Positions 1-9,683 are shown, counted from the stretch's first letter. The stretch: DNA of 57,626 nucleotides from Rothia nasimurium (GCF_004569295.1 NZ_SPQC01000014.1:1-57626); one strand, 5' to 3'. Made by a program: numbers and translations. The notes: generated by a model not told the origin, from the letters alone.

Positions 1-3000
1 AAATCAGGGAGACACCGGGGGTGGAGTGGCGGGTCTTGGCTACCCAGGGGTAGACCTTCTGGGCCATGAGCTGGCCGCCCTCACCAGGCTTGGCGCCCTG
101 GGCCATCTTGATCTGAATGTCGTCGGCGTTGGTCAGGTAGAGGGAGGTAACGCCGAAGCGACCGGAGGCTACCTGCTTGATGGCGGAGCAACGTTCAGGG
201 TCGAGCAGACGGTCGACGTCCTCACCGCCCTCGCCGGTGTTGGACTTGGCGCCCAGGCGGTTCATGGCAATCGCCAGGGTTTCGTGGGCTTCCTTGGAGA
301 TGGAGCCGTAGCTCATAGCACCGGTGGAGAAGCGCTTGACGATCGCGCTGACGGGCTCGACCTCGTCGATGGAGATGGGGGTGCGGTCTTCGGTGAAGGT
401 GAAGAGGCCGCGCAGGGTCATCAGGTCCTTGGCCTGGTCGTCGACCAGCTTGGTGTAGGACTTGAAGATGTCGTAGCGGCGGGTCTTGGTCGAGTGCTGC
501 AGACGGAAGATGGTCTGGGGGTTGAAGAGGTGGGGCGGGCCCTCGCGACGCCAGTCGTACTCACCGCCGGTTTCCAGGGCGCGGTGGGGTACAGAAACGC
601 CGTCGTCGGGGTAGGCATCGTGGTGGCGCTTGCGGGTTTCAGCTTCGATGACGTCCAGGCCCACACCGTCCATCTGGGAGTGGGTGCCGGTGAAGAACTG
701 GTCAACGACCTGCTGGGAGAGGCCCAGAGCCTCGAAGGTCTGCGCACCGCAGTAGGAGGAGACGGTGGAGATACCCATCTTGGACATAATCTTCTGCAGA
801 CCCTTACCCAGAGCCTTGATGAGGTTGTAGACCGCTTCGGACTCGGTTACACCAGTGATTTCGCCCTGGGCTACCAGCTCTTCGACTGATTCCATGGCCA
901 GGTAGGGGTTGACGGCCGAGGCGCCGTAGCCAATCAGGGTGGCAACGTGGTGCACCTCGCGCACATCGCCCGCTTCAACAATCAGGGCGACCTTGGTGCG
1001 GGTAGCTGAGCGCAGCAGGTGGTGGTGGACGGCGCTGGTCAGCAGCAGGGACGGGATGGGTGCCCAGGCGCCATTGGAGTTACGGTCTGAAAGAATCAGG
1101 AACTGCACGCCGCGTTCTACAGCGGCAGAAACCTTTTCGCAGATTTCAGCGATACGGGCGCGCAGGGCTTCTTCTCCCCCGTGAGCCGGGTAGAGGCCGC
1201 TGACCTTGAGAGCGGCGGGCATGCCGTCCTCGTCCTCGATGTGGGCAATTTTATCGAGTTCGTCGTTGTTGATGACGGGGAAGTTGAGCCCCACGTGCTG
1301 TACCTTGACGCGGCCGTTGCGCAGCAGGTTGCCGTCGGCACCGATAGAGGTTTTGAGGCTGGTCACCAGCTCTTCACGAATGGAGTCCAGCGGCGGGTTG
1401 GTCACCTGGGCAAAGGACTGCACGAAGTAGTCAAAGAGCAGGCGGTGGCGGGTGGACAGCACCGCGATGGGGGTGTCGGTGCCCATGGCGTAGATGGGTT
1501 CAGCGCCAGTCTTTGCCATCGGGGCGAGAATCTTCCGCAGCTCTTCTTCGGTGTAGCCGAAGGTCTGCTGACGCTTGAGAATCGACTTACGGGAGGCGCG
1601 GATATGCTCGCGCTCGGGCAGGTCAGCCAGGTCAACGATGTTCTCATCGGCCCACTGCTTCCAGGGCTGCTCGGCAGCAACCGCTGCCTTGACCTCTTTG
1701 TCGGGCACCAGGCGTCCTGCCTTCGTGTCAACGAAGAACATCTTGCCGGGCGAAACGCGGCCCTTCTCAACAATCTTCTCTTCGGGCATGTCGACCACGC
1801 CAACCTCAGAGGCCAGAATGACCAGGCCCTCGTCGGTGACCCAGTAGCGGCCGGGGCGCAGACCGTTGCGGTCCAGGACGGAGCCGACGTTATCGCCGTC
1901 CGTAAACGCAATAGCGGCGGGGCCGTCCCAGGGCTCCATGAGGGATGAGTGGTAGCGGTAGAAGGCGCGGCGGTCCTCGTCCATGGTCTCGTGGTTTTCC
2001 CAGGCCTCGGGAACCATCATCATCAGCACCTGGGCAGCCGAACGGCCCGAGAGCATCAGCAGTTCTGCAACTTCATCGAAGCTCTGGGAGTCAGAGGCAC
2101 CCACCGAGCAAATCGGGAAGAGCTCTTCGGGGTTGCGGCCCAGAACCGGGGACTTAATCTGGGACTGGCGCGCGCGCATCCAGTTGCGGTTGCCTTTGAC
2201 CGTGTTGATTTCGCCGTTGTGAGCGATGGTGCGGAAGGGCTGGGCCAGGGGCCAGGAGGGGAAGGTATTGGTCGAGAAACGCGAGTGGACGATCGCTAGC
2301 TTGGTGGCAAAACGCGGGTCGGAGAGATCCGGGTAGAAGGGTTCAAGCTGCGCGGTGGTCAGCATGCCCTTGTAGACGATGGTGCGCGATGAGAAGGACG
2401 GGAAGTAGACGCCGAGCTTGTGCTGGGCCCGCTTGCGCACGCGGAAGGCCTTCTGGTCGAGCTGGCGGCGCTCTGAATCTTCGTCCAGGTTGATGACGGG
2501 GATGTGCCCAGTGAAGGGGGCGTTGACGGCATCCAGGTCTTCGCCGGATGCCTCTGCGATGAACATCTGCACGAAGTAGGGCATGACCTCGCGGGCAGCC
2601 TTACCGACGATATCTGCCTTGACCGGCACCTCGCGCCAGCCAAGCACGCGCAGGCCCTCGCGCTGGGCAATCTGGGTCAGGCCCTCTTTGAGCTCTTCGG
2701 CGTTCTCACCACCGCTAGGCAGGTAGGCGGTGCCCACTGCGTACTTACCGAGTTCGGGCAGGTCGAAGTCTACGACCTCGCGCAGGAAGGCATCGGGAAT
2801 CTGCAGCAGAATACCGGCGCCGTCGCCGGTTCCCTCGTCCGCACCAACAGCGCCACGGTGCTCCAGACGGCGCAGGGCTGTCAGTGCGTGATCAACGATG
2901 TCGTGGCCGGGGGTACCGCGCAGGGTGGCAATCATCGCCAGACCGCAGGCGTCCTTTTCATTCTCAGGGCTGTAGAGACCGGTAGCCTCGGGAATGGAAG

Positions 3001-3100
3001 CAAAGGTGGTGAAGGGTGAAGGGGCGTGCCCGAGGGTGTGGGGGTCCTGGGTGAAGGTCTTATCGGCGTGGACTGCACTGCCGAGCGTGGTGTGACTCAT
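1..3100 (-). CDS. gltB: Glutamate synthase (GOGAT) large subunit, 3' end outside the window
   Basis: Catalyses transfer of the glutamine amide to 2-oxoglutarate to give two glutamates, in the cytoplasm with the small subunit GltD. About 1033 of the usual ~1500 codons are present; the rest lies beyond the left edge. Reading from the ATG at 3100, the peptide around residues 49-54 (KDACGL) holds the conserved cysteine, Cys52. In the family this becomes the N-terminal nucleophile of the glutaminase domain after removal of a propeptide. Then come the class II amidotransferase and central domains, and the last visible residues are the start of the FMN domain. It ends the conserved trp-lgt-gltB order but is separated from lgt here by adh, aph and small genes, and has its own promoter near 3367-3395. 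Identification is secure; only the cut end is missing. Confidence 0.93.
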   Translation of the reverse strand, partial: MSHTTLGSAVHADKTFTQDPHTLGHAPSPFTTFASIPEATGLYSPENEKDACGLAMIATLRGTPGHDIVDHALTALRRLEHRGAVGADEGTGDGAGILLQIPDAFLREVVDFDLPELGKYAVGTAYLPSGGENAEELKEGLTQIAQREGLRVLGWREVPVKADIVGKAAREVMPYFVQMFIAEASGEDLDAVNAPFTGHIPVINLDEDSERRQLDQKAFRVRKRAQHKLGVYFPSFSSRTIVYKGMLTTAQLEPFYPDLSDPRFATKLAIVHSRFSTNTFPSWPLAQPFRTIAHNGEINTVKGNRNWMRARQSQIKSPVLGRNPEELFPICSVGASDSQSFDEVAELLMLSGRSAAQVLMMMVPEAWENHETMDEDRRAFYRYHSSLMEPWDGPAAIAFTDGDNVGSVLDRNGLRPGRYWVTDEGLVILASEVGVVDMPEEKIVEKGRVSPGKMFFVDTKAGRLVPDKEVKAAVAAEQPWKQWADENIVDLADLPEREHIRASRKSILKRQQTFGYTEEELRKILAPMAKTGAEPIYAMGTDTPIAVLSTRHRLLFDYFVQSFAQVTNPPLDSIREELVTSLKTSIGADGNLLRNGRVKVQHVGLNFPVINNDELDKIAHIEDEDGMPAALKVSGLYPAHGGEEALRARIAEICEKVSAAVERGVQFLILSDRNSNGAWAPIPSLLLTSAVHHHLLRSATRTKVALIVEAGDVREVHHVATLIGYGASAVNPYLAMESVEELVAQGEITGVTESEAVYNLIKALGKGLQKIMSKMGISTVSSYCGAQTFEALGLSQQVVDQFFTGTHSQMDGVGLDVIEAETRKRHHDAYPDDGVSVPHRALETGGEYDWRREGPPHLFNPQTIFRLQHSTKTRRYDIFKSYTKLVDDQAKDLMTLRGLFTFTEDRTPISIDEVEPVSAIVKRFSTGAMSYGSISKEAHETLAIAMNRLGAKSNTGEGGEDVDRLLDPERCSAIKQVASGRFGVTSLYLTNADDIQIKMAQGAKPGEGGQLMAQKVYPWVAKTRHSTPGVSLI

Positions 3101-3366
3101 GTGGGCCGTTCCTACTTACGTTGGGCTCTGGTGCCGGTGGAATGGGCTAAACGGCTGGCGCGCTGGAGCTGATGGCACAGGATACCTGCGGTTTAGCCGC
3201 TCCGTTGTAGCACAAGATGTCGGTGGTCGCCTCGCTGTGACGATGGAGCGTGTGGTGACTCAAGGACGCCCGGGTGGGGGCCTGAGCCTGCGGTTCGCCT
3301 CGCATTCGGGTAGGTGCGAGAGTAATGTTCCATCAGTCTCTAGAGACTTCGTTACGTATGTGTAAA

Positions 3367-3395
3367 TTTATACGCCCCTGCGTGTAAAGATTCAA
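3367..3395 (-). promoter_or_regulatory. Predicted gltB promoter
   Basis: On the minus strand TTGAAT (3395-3390) and TATAAA (3372-3367) are separated by exactly 17 bp, a near-consensus housekeeping-sigma promoter pointing at gltB. The predicted start near 3360 places a 14-bp palindrome (3335-3348) in the early transcribed region. Confidence 0.6.
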
Positions 3396-3608
3396 CAGGC
3401 AGCTGGGCGTTACACGGGTGGGCTTGGGGTCACTCCCCTACTAGATACGCTCTTTGTCTAGAAATTGAGCCCGTGTGACCTAGGCAAAGCCGGATTAGGT
3501 CATGAATATTTTGCGTAATTATTCAAAGAGTGACGTTACGCAGCGGCGGTAAATTGAAACAGACTTGAAACTTTAAATCTTGCTATATGAGATAAATATT
3601 TCATATAG

Positions 3609-3648
3609 AGAGTAGAAAAGTGGGGCCCTGGAAAGCTCCAGAGCCCCA
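3609..3648 (-). terminator. Rho-independent terminator after adh
   Basis: A 12-bp stem with one mismatch (3621-3632 with 3637-3648, loop AAGC) lies 17 bp past the adh stop. On the minus strand it is followed by the pyrimidine-rich CTTTTCTACT. Confidence 0.75.
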
Positions 3649-3664
3649 CCCAGCGGTAGGCCAT

Positions 3665-4708
3665 TTAGTGGGTTGCCCCCGTAAAGTCGAGCACCATGCG
3701 TCCGTTAATTAAGCCGGCGTGCATTTCGTCAAAGATTGCCTGGGCATCTTCGACCGGGCGCAGCTGAACCACGGGCTTGACGCGCCCCTGGGCGCCAAAT
3801 TCGAAGGCCTCGGCGAGATCCTGGCGGGTACCCACCAGGGAGCCCTGCACCTTAATGCCGTCAAGCACCAGGCGGGGGATGTTGAGGTCCATGGACTCGG
3901 TGGGCAGACCAACGGCAACCACGGTGCCACCGGCGCGCACAGAGTCAACGGCCTGGTTGAAGGCTGCCTTAGCCACGGCGGTAACAACAGCAACGTGGGC
4001 ACCAGCGCCGCCGGTGGTGTTCTTGATTTCTTCTACAACGTCTTCAACGTTCTTGGCGTTAATGACTACGTCTGCACCGCTGTCCTTAGCCAGCAGCAGC
4101 TTGTCTTCGTTGAGGTCAACGGCAATGACCTGGGCGCCAAAGACGTTCTTGGCGTACTGCACAGAGAGATTGCCCAGGCCGCCGGCACCAAAACAGACAA
4201 TCCACTGGCCGGGGCGCACGCCGCTTTCCTTCACAGCCTTGTAGGTGGTCACACCCGCACAGGTAATAGAGGTCGCCTCGACCGGGTCGAGGGCATCAGG
4301 GACTTTGACGGTGTAGTCAGCATAGAGCAGGGTGTATTCACTCATGCCACCATCGGCGGTGTAGCCGGCATTGATGACGGAGCGGCAGAAGGTTTCACGG
4401 CCGTCCGTGCAGTATTCGCAATGGCCGCAGCCCTTGAAGAACCAGGGAACGCAGACACGGTCGCCTACCTCGAGGTGGTCTACACCGGGGCCAACTTCGG
4501 TAATCACGCCGACGCCCTCATGCCCCAGGATGCGACCGGGCTTTTCGCCGAAATCGCTGGCTGCTACGTGCAGGTCGGTGTGGCAGATGCCCGAGTATTC
4601 AATCTTGGCAAGCACCTGCCCGTGCCCTACTTCGGGTACGGGGACGTCCTTGATATCTACGGTTCCATCGAGGCGGTCAGAAACAACAACGGCTTTCATG
4701 GTGTCCAT
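3665..4708 (-). CDS. adhP: Zinc-dependent alcohol dehydrogenase, AdhP type
   Basis: 347-residue medium-chain dehydrogenase that interconverts primary alcohols (probably ethanol) and aldehydes with NAD. Visible family features are the catalytic zinc ligands Cys42, His63-Glu64 and Cys150, the four-cysteine structural zinc loop (Cys94, Cys97, Cys100, Cys108), and the nucleotide-binding GAGGLG at 174-179. The start at 4708 has a GAAGGAG ribosome site 7 nt upstream; an in-frame Met four codons in (4699) matches the usual MKA start of the family and remains possible. It is a single gene with its own terminator, inserted between gltB and the trp/lgt block. Substrate specificity cannot be read from the sequence. 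Confidence 0.92.
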   Translation of the reverse strand: MDTMKAVVVSDRLDGTVDIKDVPVPEVGHGQVLAKIEYSGICHTDLHVAASDFGEKPGRILGHEGVGVITEVGPGVDHLEVGDRVCVPWFFKGCGHCEYCTDGRETFCRSVINAGYTADGGMSEYTLLYADYTVKVPDALDPVEATSITCAGVTTYKAVKESGVRPGQWIVCFGAGGLGNLSVQYAKNVFGAQVIAVDLNEDKLLLAKDSGADVVINAKNVEDVVEEIKNTTGGAGAHVAVVTAVAKAAFNQAVDSVRAGGTVVAVGLPTESMDLNIPRLVLDGIKVQGSLVGTRQDLAEAFEFGAQGRVKPVVQLRPVEDAQAIFDEMHAGLINGRMVLDFTGATH

Positions 4709-4888
4709 GTGATAGCTCCTTCAAAGTAAACCAGACTGGGTGGTGTGGCTCACTTAAAGCCTAGGTGTTGAATACGGTTAGGCGCCAGGGCTCTGAGCTT
4801 TTTTCTGCCCTGTTACGGCGCAAACTACACTAAGAGCGCCGAAGGGGATGTACCGCCATTGGCAGCACCTGGTAGCTACACTAGAGCC

Positions 4889-5911
4889 ATGAGCGACCAG
4901 ACCGCATCCGCAGTAGCCACCAGCCAACGTGCCACTTGGGCAGACCTCCCCCGTTCCGTACAGGCATGGGTTGAAGAAGAGCTAGGCAGCCCCGTGGTAG
5001 GCGCTGAGTCGCAAAGCGGCGGGTACAGCCTGGGCACCGCCGACCGCCTAGTCACTGCAAGCGGGCACAGGGCTTTCCTCAAGGCTGTTGACGCTAGCCT
5101 CCATCCTCACACGGCTGACCTGCACCGGCAGGAGGGCCGCATCACCGCGTCCTTCCCCAGCAGCACCCCGATCCCGTCCGTCCTTGCCACCCGCGATTTT
5201 CCCGAGGCGGACGACGCAGGCTGGGTTGCTCTGCTTCTGGAAGATATCGAGGGGTGGCACCCGGCAAGCCCCTGGCAGAAAGAGGAACTGGCCGCCGTTT
5301 TTCGGTCCTTAGAGAGCATGAGCCGGGTTCCGGTTGACCCAGACCTAAACCTACCAACCACCGAAGCTGACCTGACCGAGGAACTCATTTTTTGGTACAA
5401 ACTCGCTCGGGGTGTAACCCAAGAGCACCTGGTCTATGTTCAGGCCACTGATTCCTATCAGCAGCTGGTGCAGCTACTGCCCTTTATCAACATGAAAGCC
5501 GCCGAGTTTGCCGCCTTTGTAGACGAGCACCTGGTCGCCCATCTGGCAGGGAGCTCCTATGTGCATACCGATTTGCGGGGCGACAACATTCTGATTCGCC
5601 CCACTGGCGAGGCTATTTTGATTGACTGGCCTTGGGCGACGGTGGGTAACACCCAAATTGACTGGGCCTCGGTGGCAACTGATGCTCTGATTGCTGACCC
5701 CGAGCTGACTCTCGCTGAGGTATACGAGCTGATGCCGACGTCCGGGCGCCCTGCGATTGGGTTCTTGCAGGCTACTGTTGTCGCTTTGGCGGGCTACTAT
5801 CTCTACGCTTCTATACAGAAGCCCAGTGACTCTACGAACTCGTCGCTGGTGAGTATGCGGGCCCACCGCGCGTCCGCCCTGCTCACCAGACTAGCCCAGG
5901 GCAAAAAGTAA
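4889..5911 (+). CDS. Aminoglycoside phosphotransferase-like (APH family) kinase
   Basis: 340-residue small-molecule kinase of the APH/choline kinase fold. Glycine-rich loop SGGYSLG at 43-49, candidate ATP lysine in AFLKAVD near residue 65, catalytic HTDLRGDN (His226, Asp228, Asn233), and metal-binding Asp246 in IDWPW. The substrate is unknown; in actinobacteria this family includes antibiotic kinases but also many housekeeping or uncharacterised enzymes, so resistance should not be assumed. I chose ATG 4889: TACACT at 4876-4881 lies 7 nt before it, the geometry of a leaderless mRNA, while a TTG ten codons upstream would lie inside the promoter. The stop codon lies inside the first copy of an 85-bp palindromic repeat. 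Confidence 0.8.
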   Translation: MSDQTASAVATSQRATWADLPRSVQAWVEEELGSPVVGAESQSGGYSLGTADRLVTASGHRAFLKAVDASLHPHTADLHRQEGRITASFPSSTPIPSVLATRDFPEADDAGWVALLLEDIEGWHPASPWQKEELAAVFRSLESMSRVPVDPDLNLPTTEADLTEELIFWYKLARGVTQEHLVYVQATDSYQQLVQLLPFINMKAAEFAAFVDEHLVAHLAGSSYVHTDLRGDNILIRPTGEAILIDWPWATVGNTQIDWASVATDALIADPELTLAEVYELMPTSGRPAIGFLQATVVALAGYYLYASIQKPSDSTNSSLVSMRAHRASALLTRLAQGKK

Positions 5912-5979
5912 TCCGCACCTATTCTGGTTTACCCGCAACTAGTTGCGGACTATTCAGAATAAGTGCGGATCAGGTTCTA
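5895..5979. repeat. 85-bp palindromic repeat, copy 1
   Basis: Nested dyad: outer arms around ATCCGCAC...GTGCGGAT and inner perfect palindrome CCGCAACTAGTTGCGG. Copy 2 lies 572 bp away with about eight differences over 85 bp. It spans the 3' end of the APH gene and the stop codon of a minus-strand lipoprotein gene. On the minus strand the outer stem is followed by ACTTTTT, so it can act as an intrinsic terminator for that gene. Confidence 0.85.
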
Positions 5980-6134
5980 ATGTGATGGTCAAAACCTTTA
6001 GTAATTGGAGTCCACGCATAAGCGCCCGCAGGTGGTTCCAGACTCACCGTATCAACACCAGCTTCAGACGCGGAACAACCAGACAAGAGCATCATTCCCG
6101 TTAGCCCAAGCATTTGTAAGCGCTGTCGCTTCAC
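5970..6134 (-). CDS. Very small lipoprotein
   Basis: 54-codon ORF starting GTG at 6134. The N-terminus is a lipoprotein signal: positive KRQR at 2-5, a hydrophobic run, then lipobox LLSGC with Cys20 as the acylation site. The mature peptide would be only about 35 residues and contains the stretch SEAGVDTVSLEPPAGAYAW. AAAGGTGG lies about 10 nt upstream as ribosome site. It follows a 42-residue membrane-protein ORF after a gap of 16 nt, suggesting a two-gene unit, and its stop codon touches repeat copy 1, which ends in T's on this strand. Function unknown; I recognise no family. Being so short it could be a chance ORF, but signal, lipobox, ribosome site and terminator agree. Confidence 0.6.
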   Translation of the reverse strand: MKRQRLQMLGLTGMMLLSGCSASEAGVDTVSLEPPAGAYAWTPITKGFDHHIRT

Positions 6135-6150
6135 ATCTACACACCACCTT

Positions 6151-6279
6151 TTATCGCACCTGCTGGTATTCGTTACGCTCCCACTGCGCCAGGTTTCGGT
6201 TAAAACCAGCAGCGGCGAACGGAAGCCCTACAACCAGCCCCGTGAGCGTCGTGACCCAGGTGAAATCTGCGCCAGTCAT
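6151..6279 (-). CDS. Very small membrane protein, one helix
   Basis: 42-residue ORF, ATG at 6279. Residues roughly 7-25 (from FTWVTTLTGLVVGLPFAAAG) form one hydrophobic segment, followed by a polar charged tail ending YQQVR. On the minus strand TATTAT (6296-6291) lies just upstream as a candidate -10; a weak GGA precedes the start. It is followed immediately by the small lipoprotein gene on the same strand. No family recognised. The pair resembles other tiny membrane/lipoprotein pairs only in general design; no role is inferred. Confidence 0.45.
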   Translation of the reverse strand: MTGADFTWVTTLTGLVVGLPFAAAGFNRNLAQWERNEYQQVR

Positions 6280-6354
6280 TGACGCAATCCATAATACTTA
6301 CCTTAACCCTACCTTTTGATAAGCAGACATATCAATTTGTTAAGTGATGCAATA

Positions 6355-6420
6355 AGACCCTGCCCCTTCTCTCTTCGCCCCGAGATAAACCGTAGGGTCA
6401 AGAGAAAAAGAGTAGGGTCT
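6355..6420 (-). other. 21-bp RNA hairpin specific to the minus strand
   Basis: Arms 6420-6400 and 6375-6355 pair over 21 positions with one mismatch when read as minus-strand RNA, three of the pairs being G-U. Read as plus-strand RNA the same positions are A-C mismatches. That asymmetry suggests an RNA structure on the minus strand, in the leader of the two small genes or past the end of lgt. The loop is 24 nt. No T-run follows directly. Confidence 0.5.
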
Positions 6421-6466
6421 AAGCCAGCTGCCGCAAGTGGTAAGCCCGAGAGTCATGCCAGGCTGT

Positions 6467-6551
6467 CCCAGAGTAAAAAGTAATCCGCACTTATTCTGAT
6501 GTACCCGCAACTAGTTGCGGACTATTCAGAATAAGTGCGGATTAGTTTCTA
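6467..6551. repeat. 85-bp palindromic repeat, copy 2
   Basis: Same element as at 5895-5979, including the inner palindrome CCGCAACTAGTTGCGG, and here with fully matching outer arms around ATCCGCACTTATTCTGA. It begins 11 bp past the lgt stop. Minus-strand reading ends in ACTTTTTAC, so it probably terminates the trp-lgt transcript. Confidence 0.85.
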
Positions 6552-6561
6552 TGCTTGTGCG

Positions 6562-7470
6562 CTAGTCGCCGGATCGGACGGACGCCGGGGCGGACTCGTC
6601 CGCGCTGGGCACGACAGCATCCTGCCTATAGGCCCCCGGGAGCTCGCCACGCCTACGCGCTCGTAGCCCCATCAGCGCGAACATGACGATGCCCAGCAGC
6701 AAGATTGCGCCGGACGTCCACACGTGAATACGAACCCCCAGCAGCATCTCAGCGGTATCGATTCGCAAGAAAGTCTCAATCATGAGACGGCCAAAACCGT
6801 ACCAGACAACGTAGGCCCAGAAGGTCTGGCCCAGCTGGAAGATGCCGCGACGGCCCAGGGCAATCAGCAGGGCCGCGCCCACCAGGTTCCACAGGGACTC
6901 ATAGAGAAAAGTCGGGTGAAAGAGCGTGCCCGCCGGGTATTGATCAGGGAAGTTGGGCGAGGTAGCCGAAATTTCCAGGCCCCAGGGCAGGGTGGTGGGC
7001 TTGCCGAAGAGCTCCTGGTTAAACCAGTTGCCCCAGCGGCCCATAGCCTGGGCGATCATGATTCCGGGGGCGGCGGCGTCCGCGAACTTAGCCAGCGAAA
7101 TACCGTACCGGCGGCAGGCGTACCAGGCACCCAGGCCACCGACCGAGATCGCGCCCATGATGCCGATACCGCCCTCCCAAATCTTGAAGACATCAAGCAG
7201 GTCAGCGCCCTCACCGAAGTAGGAGCCCGGGTCGGTAATCAGCACGTGGTAGAGGCGGGCACCGATAATGCCGGAGGGAATGGCCCACATGGCAACGTCC
7301 CAGACCCTCTCGGGGTCCTCGCCCCAGGCGGCCCAGCGGCGGCCAGTGAGCCACATACACACCATAATGCCCGCCAAAATACAGAGGGCATAGAAGTGGA
7401 TGGTCAGGGGGCCCAGCTCGATAGTCGAGATGGACGGCGAGGGGATGGAAGCAAGCACAGTAGCAGTCAT
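6562..7470 (-). CDS. lgt: Prolipoprotein diacylglyceryl transferase
   Basis: Integral membrane enzyme that moves a diacylglyceryl group from phosphatidylglycerol to the lipobox cysteine of prolipoproteins, the first step of lipoprotein maturation. 302 residues with about seven hydrophobic segments; the Lgt signature is seen at 141-153 (QAMGRWGNWFNQE, including Arg145 and Asn148), plus conserved Tyr/His in the first helices. The C-terminal 30 residues are polar and variable, as in other actinobacteria. It follows trpA by 12 bp on the same strand, the usual actinobacterial order, so it is probably transcribed with trp. At least three lipoprotein substrates are encoded in this window. Confidence 0.96.
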   Translation of the reverse strand: MTATVLASIPSPSISTIELGPLTIHFYALCILAGIMVCMWLTGRRWAAWGEDPERVWDVAMWAIPSGIIGARLYHVLITDPGSYFGEGADLLDVFKIWEGGIGIMGAISVGGLGAWYACRRYGISLAKFADAAAPGIMIAQAMGRWGNWFNQELFGKPTTLPWGLEISATSPNFPDQYPAGTLFHPTFLYESLWNLVGAALLIALGRRGIFQLGQTFWAYVVWYGFGRLMIETFLRIDTAEMLLGVRIHVWTSGAILLLGIVMFALMGLRARRRGELPGAYRQDAVVPSADESAPASVRSGD

Positions 7471-7482
7471 TCGGCCCCTACC

Positions 7483-8331
7483 CTACTCGCGGCCAGCTAG
7501 TTGGCGGGTCAGAGCACCCACAGCGGACGGGCCGCCCTCAGCCAGAGCCTTCACCAGGGCAGTGCCCACGATGACACCGTCGGCGTAGGCACCGATTTCT
7601 TCAACGTGCTCACGCTTTGAAACGCCCAGCCCCACGCAGACAGCGGGGGCACCGGCGGCACACAGGTCAGAAACCAGGGTCTCTGCTGCGGTGTTCACCG
7701 ACGAGCGGGCACCGGTCACGCCCATAACCGAGACAGCGTAGACAAAGCCGCTCGAAGCCTTCGAAATCAGGGCTAGACGCTCAGGGGTGGACGAGATTGC
7801 TGCCAGGAAGATGCGGTCCAGGCCGTGCTTCTCGGACGCTTCAAACCAGTCAGCGGCCTCATCGGGAACCAGGTCGGGGGTAATCAGACCCGCACCACCG
7901 GCTGCAACCAGCTCTTGGGCGAAACGGTCGACGCCGCGGCGCAGCACGGGGTTCCAGTAGGTCATCACCAGCACCACGGCATCGGTGGCGGCGGTAATCT
8001 CGCGGACCGCACGGAAGAGATCATCGGTACGGAAGCCCTTATCAATGGCTTCAACAGTGGCCCGCTGAATCACGGGGCCGTCCATGACCGGGTCTGAGTA
8101 GGGCAGACCCAGCTCGATAATGTCGACCCCGTTCCGGCCCATCTCAATCGCAGCCTCGATAGACTCATCAACACTGGGGTAGCCTACCGGCAGGTAGCCG
8201 ATCAGGGCAGCACGACCCTCAGCCTTGCACTCGGCAAGGCGGACGGCCATCTTGGAGTCGGGGTTGGGGGCAGGGAAGCTACCCTTGCGCACGGAGTAGC
8301 GGGTTTCGTCCTGAAAATCGATGTGGCTCAT
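7483..8331 (-). CDS. trpA: Tryptophan synthase alpha chain
   Basis: Cleaves indole-3-glycerol phosphate to indole and glyceraldehyde 3-phosphate and hands indole to TrpB through the alpha-beta tunnel. 282 residues from ATG 8331; catalytic Glu73 in IIELGLPYSDP and Asp84 in MDGP correspond to the classic Glu49/Asp60 pair. The ATG shares one base with the trpB stop (TAATG), which favours translational coupling and decides the start over longer in-frame options reaching 8451. TIM-barrel family, normal length apart from a slightly long N-terminus. Confidence 0.96.
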   Translation of the reverse strand: MSHIDFQDETRYSVRKGSFPAPNPDSKMAVRLAECKAEGRAALIGYLPVGYPSVDESIEAAIEMGRNGVDIIELGLPYSDPVMDGPVIQRATVEAIDKGFRTDDLFRAVREITAATDAVVLVMTYWNPVLRRGVDRFAQELVAAGGAGLITPDLVPDEAADWFEASEKHGLDRIFLAAISSTPERLALISKASSGFVYAVSVMGVTGARSSVNTAAETLVSDLCAAGAPAVCVGLGVSKREHVEEIGAYADGVIVGTALVKALAEGGPSAVGALTRQLAGRE

Positions 8332-9683
8332 TAGGCACCCTTGCTTTCGTTTTGTGCGGTCGTATCGTTCTGCGAGGCGGTTTCCGCCGCGGCTTCCTTG
8401 TTCCCCACGTTCAGGCTGGTCGAGGGAATAGCCTTGCCCAAGCCAAACCACTTGAGGGCGGTTTCCATGTCCTTATCTCCGCGGCCGGAAAGGCAGACAA
8501 TCATGGACTTTTCGTGAGCGGTCGCGGGGTCTGCGTCCGCCCATTCCTTAGCAACACGCAGGGCACCGGCGAGCGCATGGGCCGATTCGAGGGCGGGGAT
8601 GATGCCTTCGGTGCGACAGAGCAGGCGCAGGGCGTCCATGGCTTCGGTGTCGGTGACGGCCTGGTAGTCTACGCGGCCAATGTCTGAGAGGTAGGCGTGT
8701 TCGGGGCCGACACCGGGGTAGTCGAGGCCTGCTGAGATGGAGTGGGACTCGATGGTTTGGCCGTCTTCGTCCTGCATGAGGTAGGTGATGGCGCCGTGGA
8801 GCATGCCGGGGCGGCCCAGGTTGATGGTGGCTGCGTGGCGGTCGGTGTCGATCCCGTCGCCGCCGGCTTCGAAGCCGTAGATTTTGACATCGGCGTCGTC
8901 GAGGAAGGCGTGGAAGAGGCCGATCGCGTTGGAGCCGCCGCCGACGCAGGCTGCGATGCCGGTGGGCAGGGTGCCGGTGGCTTCGAGGAACTGTTCGCGG
9001 GCTTCGGTGCCGATGGCGTCGTGGAAGTAACGCACCATGGCGGGGAAGGGGTGGGCGCCTGCTGCGGTGCCGAGCAGGTAGTGGGTGGTGTCAACGTTGG
9101 ATACCCAGTCGCGCAGAGCCTCGTTGATGGCATCTTTGAGGGTGCGGGAGCCGGTCTGCACGGCGATGACGGTTGCGCCCAGCAGCTGCATGCGGGCGAC
9201 GTTCAGGGCCTGACGTTCGGTGTCTTCTTCGCCCATGTAGACCACACATTCCATGCCAAAGAGGGCGGCTGCGGTGGCGGTGGCGACCCCGTGCTGGCCT
9301 GCGCCGGTTTCGGCGATGAGGCGGGTCTTGCCCATGCGCTTAGCCAGCAGGGCCTGGCCGATGACGTTGTTGATTTTGTGGGACCCGGTGTGGTTGAGGT
9401 CTTCGCGCTTGAGGAAGAAGCGCACTCCCCCGGCTTCGGCGGAGAGGCGGGGAACCTCGGTCAGCGGGGAGGGGCGGTTGGAGTATTCGGCCGAGAGGCG
9501 GCGGAACTCGGCTAAGAATTCGGGGTCGTTTTTAGCCTCGTTGAAGGTGGCTTCGAGCTCGTCCATGGCGGCAATCAAGGATTCTGCCATGTAGCGCCCG
9601 CCGTACTGCCCAAAGTAGGGGCCGGGCGCGTTTTTGAGGCTCTGGCCCGAGGCCAGGAATTGGTCTGCGAGGGTTTCAGTCAT
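8331..9683 (-). CDS. trpB: Tryptophan synthase beta chain
   Basis: PLP enzyme that condenses indole with serine to tryptophan. 450 residues; PLP lysine Lys103 in HTGSHKINN, phosphate-binding glycine loop GGGSNAIG, and the AETGAGQHG segment are all visible. The C-terminus extends about 40 Ala/Gln/Asn-rich residues past the normal end, a low-complexity tail of no obvious function. Second of the trpC-trpB-trpA genes; a 110-bp gap separates it from trpC. Confidence 0.96.
   Translation of the reverse strand: MTETLADQFLASGQSLKNAPGPYFGQYGGRYMAESLIAAMDELEATFNEAKNDPEFLAEFRRLSAEYSNRPSPLTEVPRLSAEAGGVRFFLKREDLNHTGSHKINNVIGQALLAKRMGKTRLIAETGAGQHGVATATAAALFGMECVVYMGEEDTERQALNVARMQLLGATVIAVQTGSRTLKDAINEALRDWVSNVDTTHYLLGTAAGAHPFPAMVRYFHDAIGTEAREQFLEATGTLPTGIAACVGGGSNAIGLFHAFLDDADVKIYGFEAGGDGIDTDRHAATINLGRPGMLHGAITYLMQDEDGQTIESHSISAGLDYPGVGPEHAYLSDIGRVDYQAVTDTEAMDALRLLCRTEGIIPALESAHALAGALRVAKEWADADPATAHEKSMIVCLSGRGDKDMETALKWFGLGKAIPSTSLNVGNKEAAAETASQNDTTAQNESKGA

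Larger units (their letters stand above)
3101..3664. other. Noncoding region between gltB and adh: gltB leader and inverted repeats
   Basis: No convincing gene. Besides the gltB promoter and the adh terminator listed separately, three dyads are visible: a perfect 14-bp palindrome AGTCTCTAGAGACT at 3335-3348, just downstream of the predicted gltB transcription start; TGACCTA...TAGGTCA at 3476-3502; and CTATATGA...TCATATAG at 3583-3608 in an AT-rich stretch. Any could be a regulator site for gltB. The gltB leader would be about 260 nt. No match to a named regulator consensus is claimed. Confidence 0.5.

Noticed and set aside
26-889. Long plus-strand ORF over gltB
   Set aside because: It is the antisense shadow of gltB; the minus frame has the conserved amidotransferase and synthase motifs.
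3099-3365. 88-codon plus-strand ORF between gltB and adh
   Set aside because: No ribosome site or recognisable motif, and it overlaps the gltB leader on the other strand.
6005-6319. 104-codon plus-strand ORF between the repeats
   Set aside because: It is antisense to the two small minus-strand genes, which have signal peptide, lipobox and terminator.
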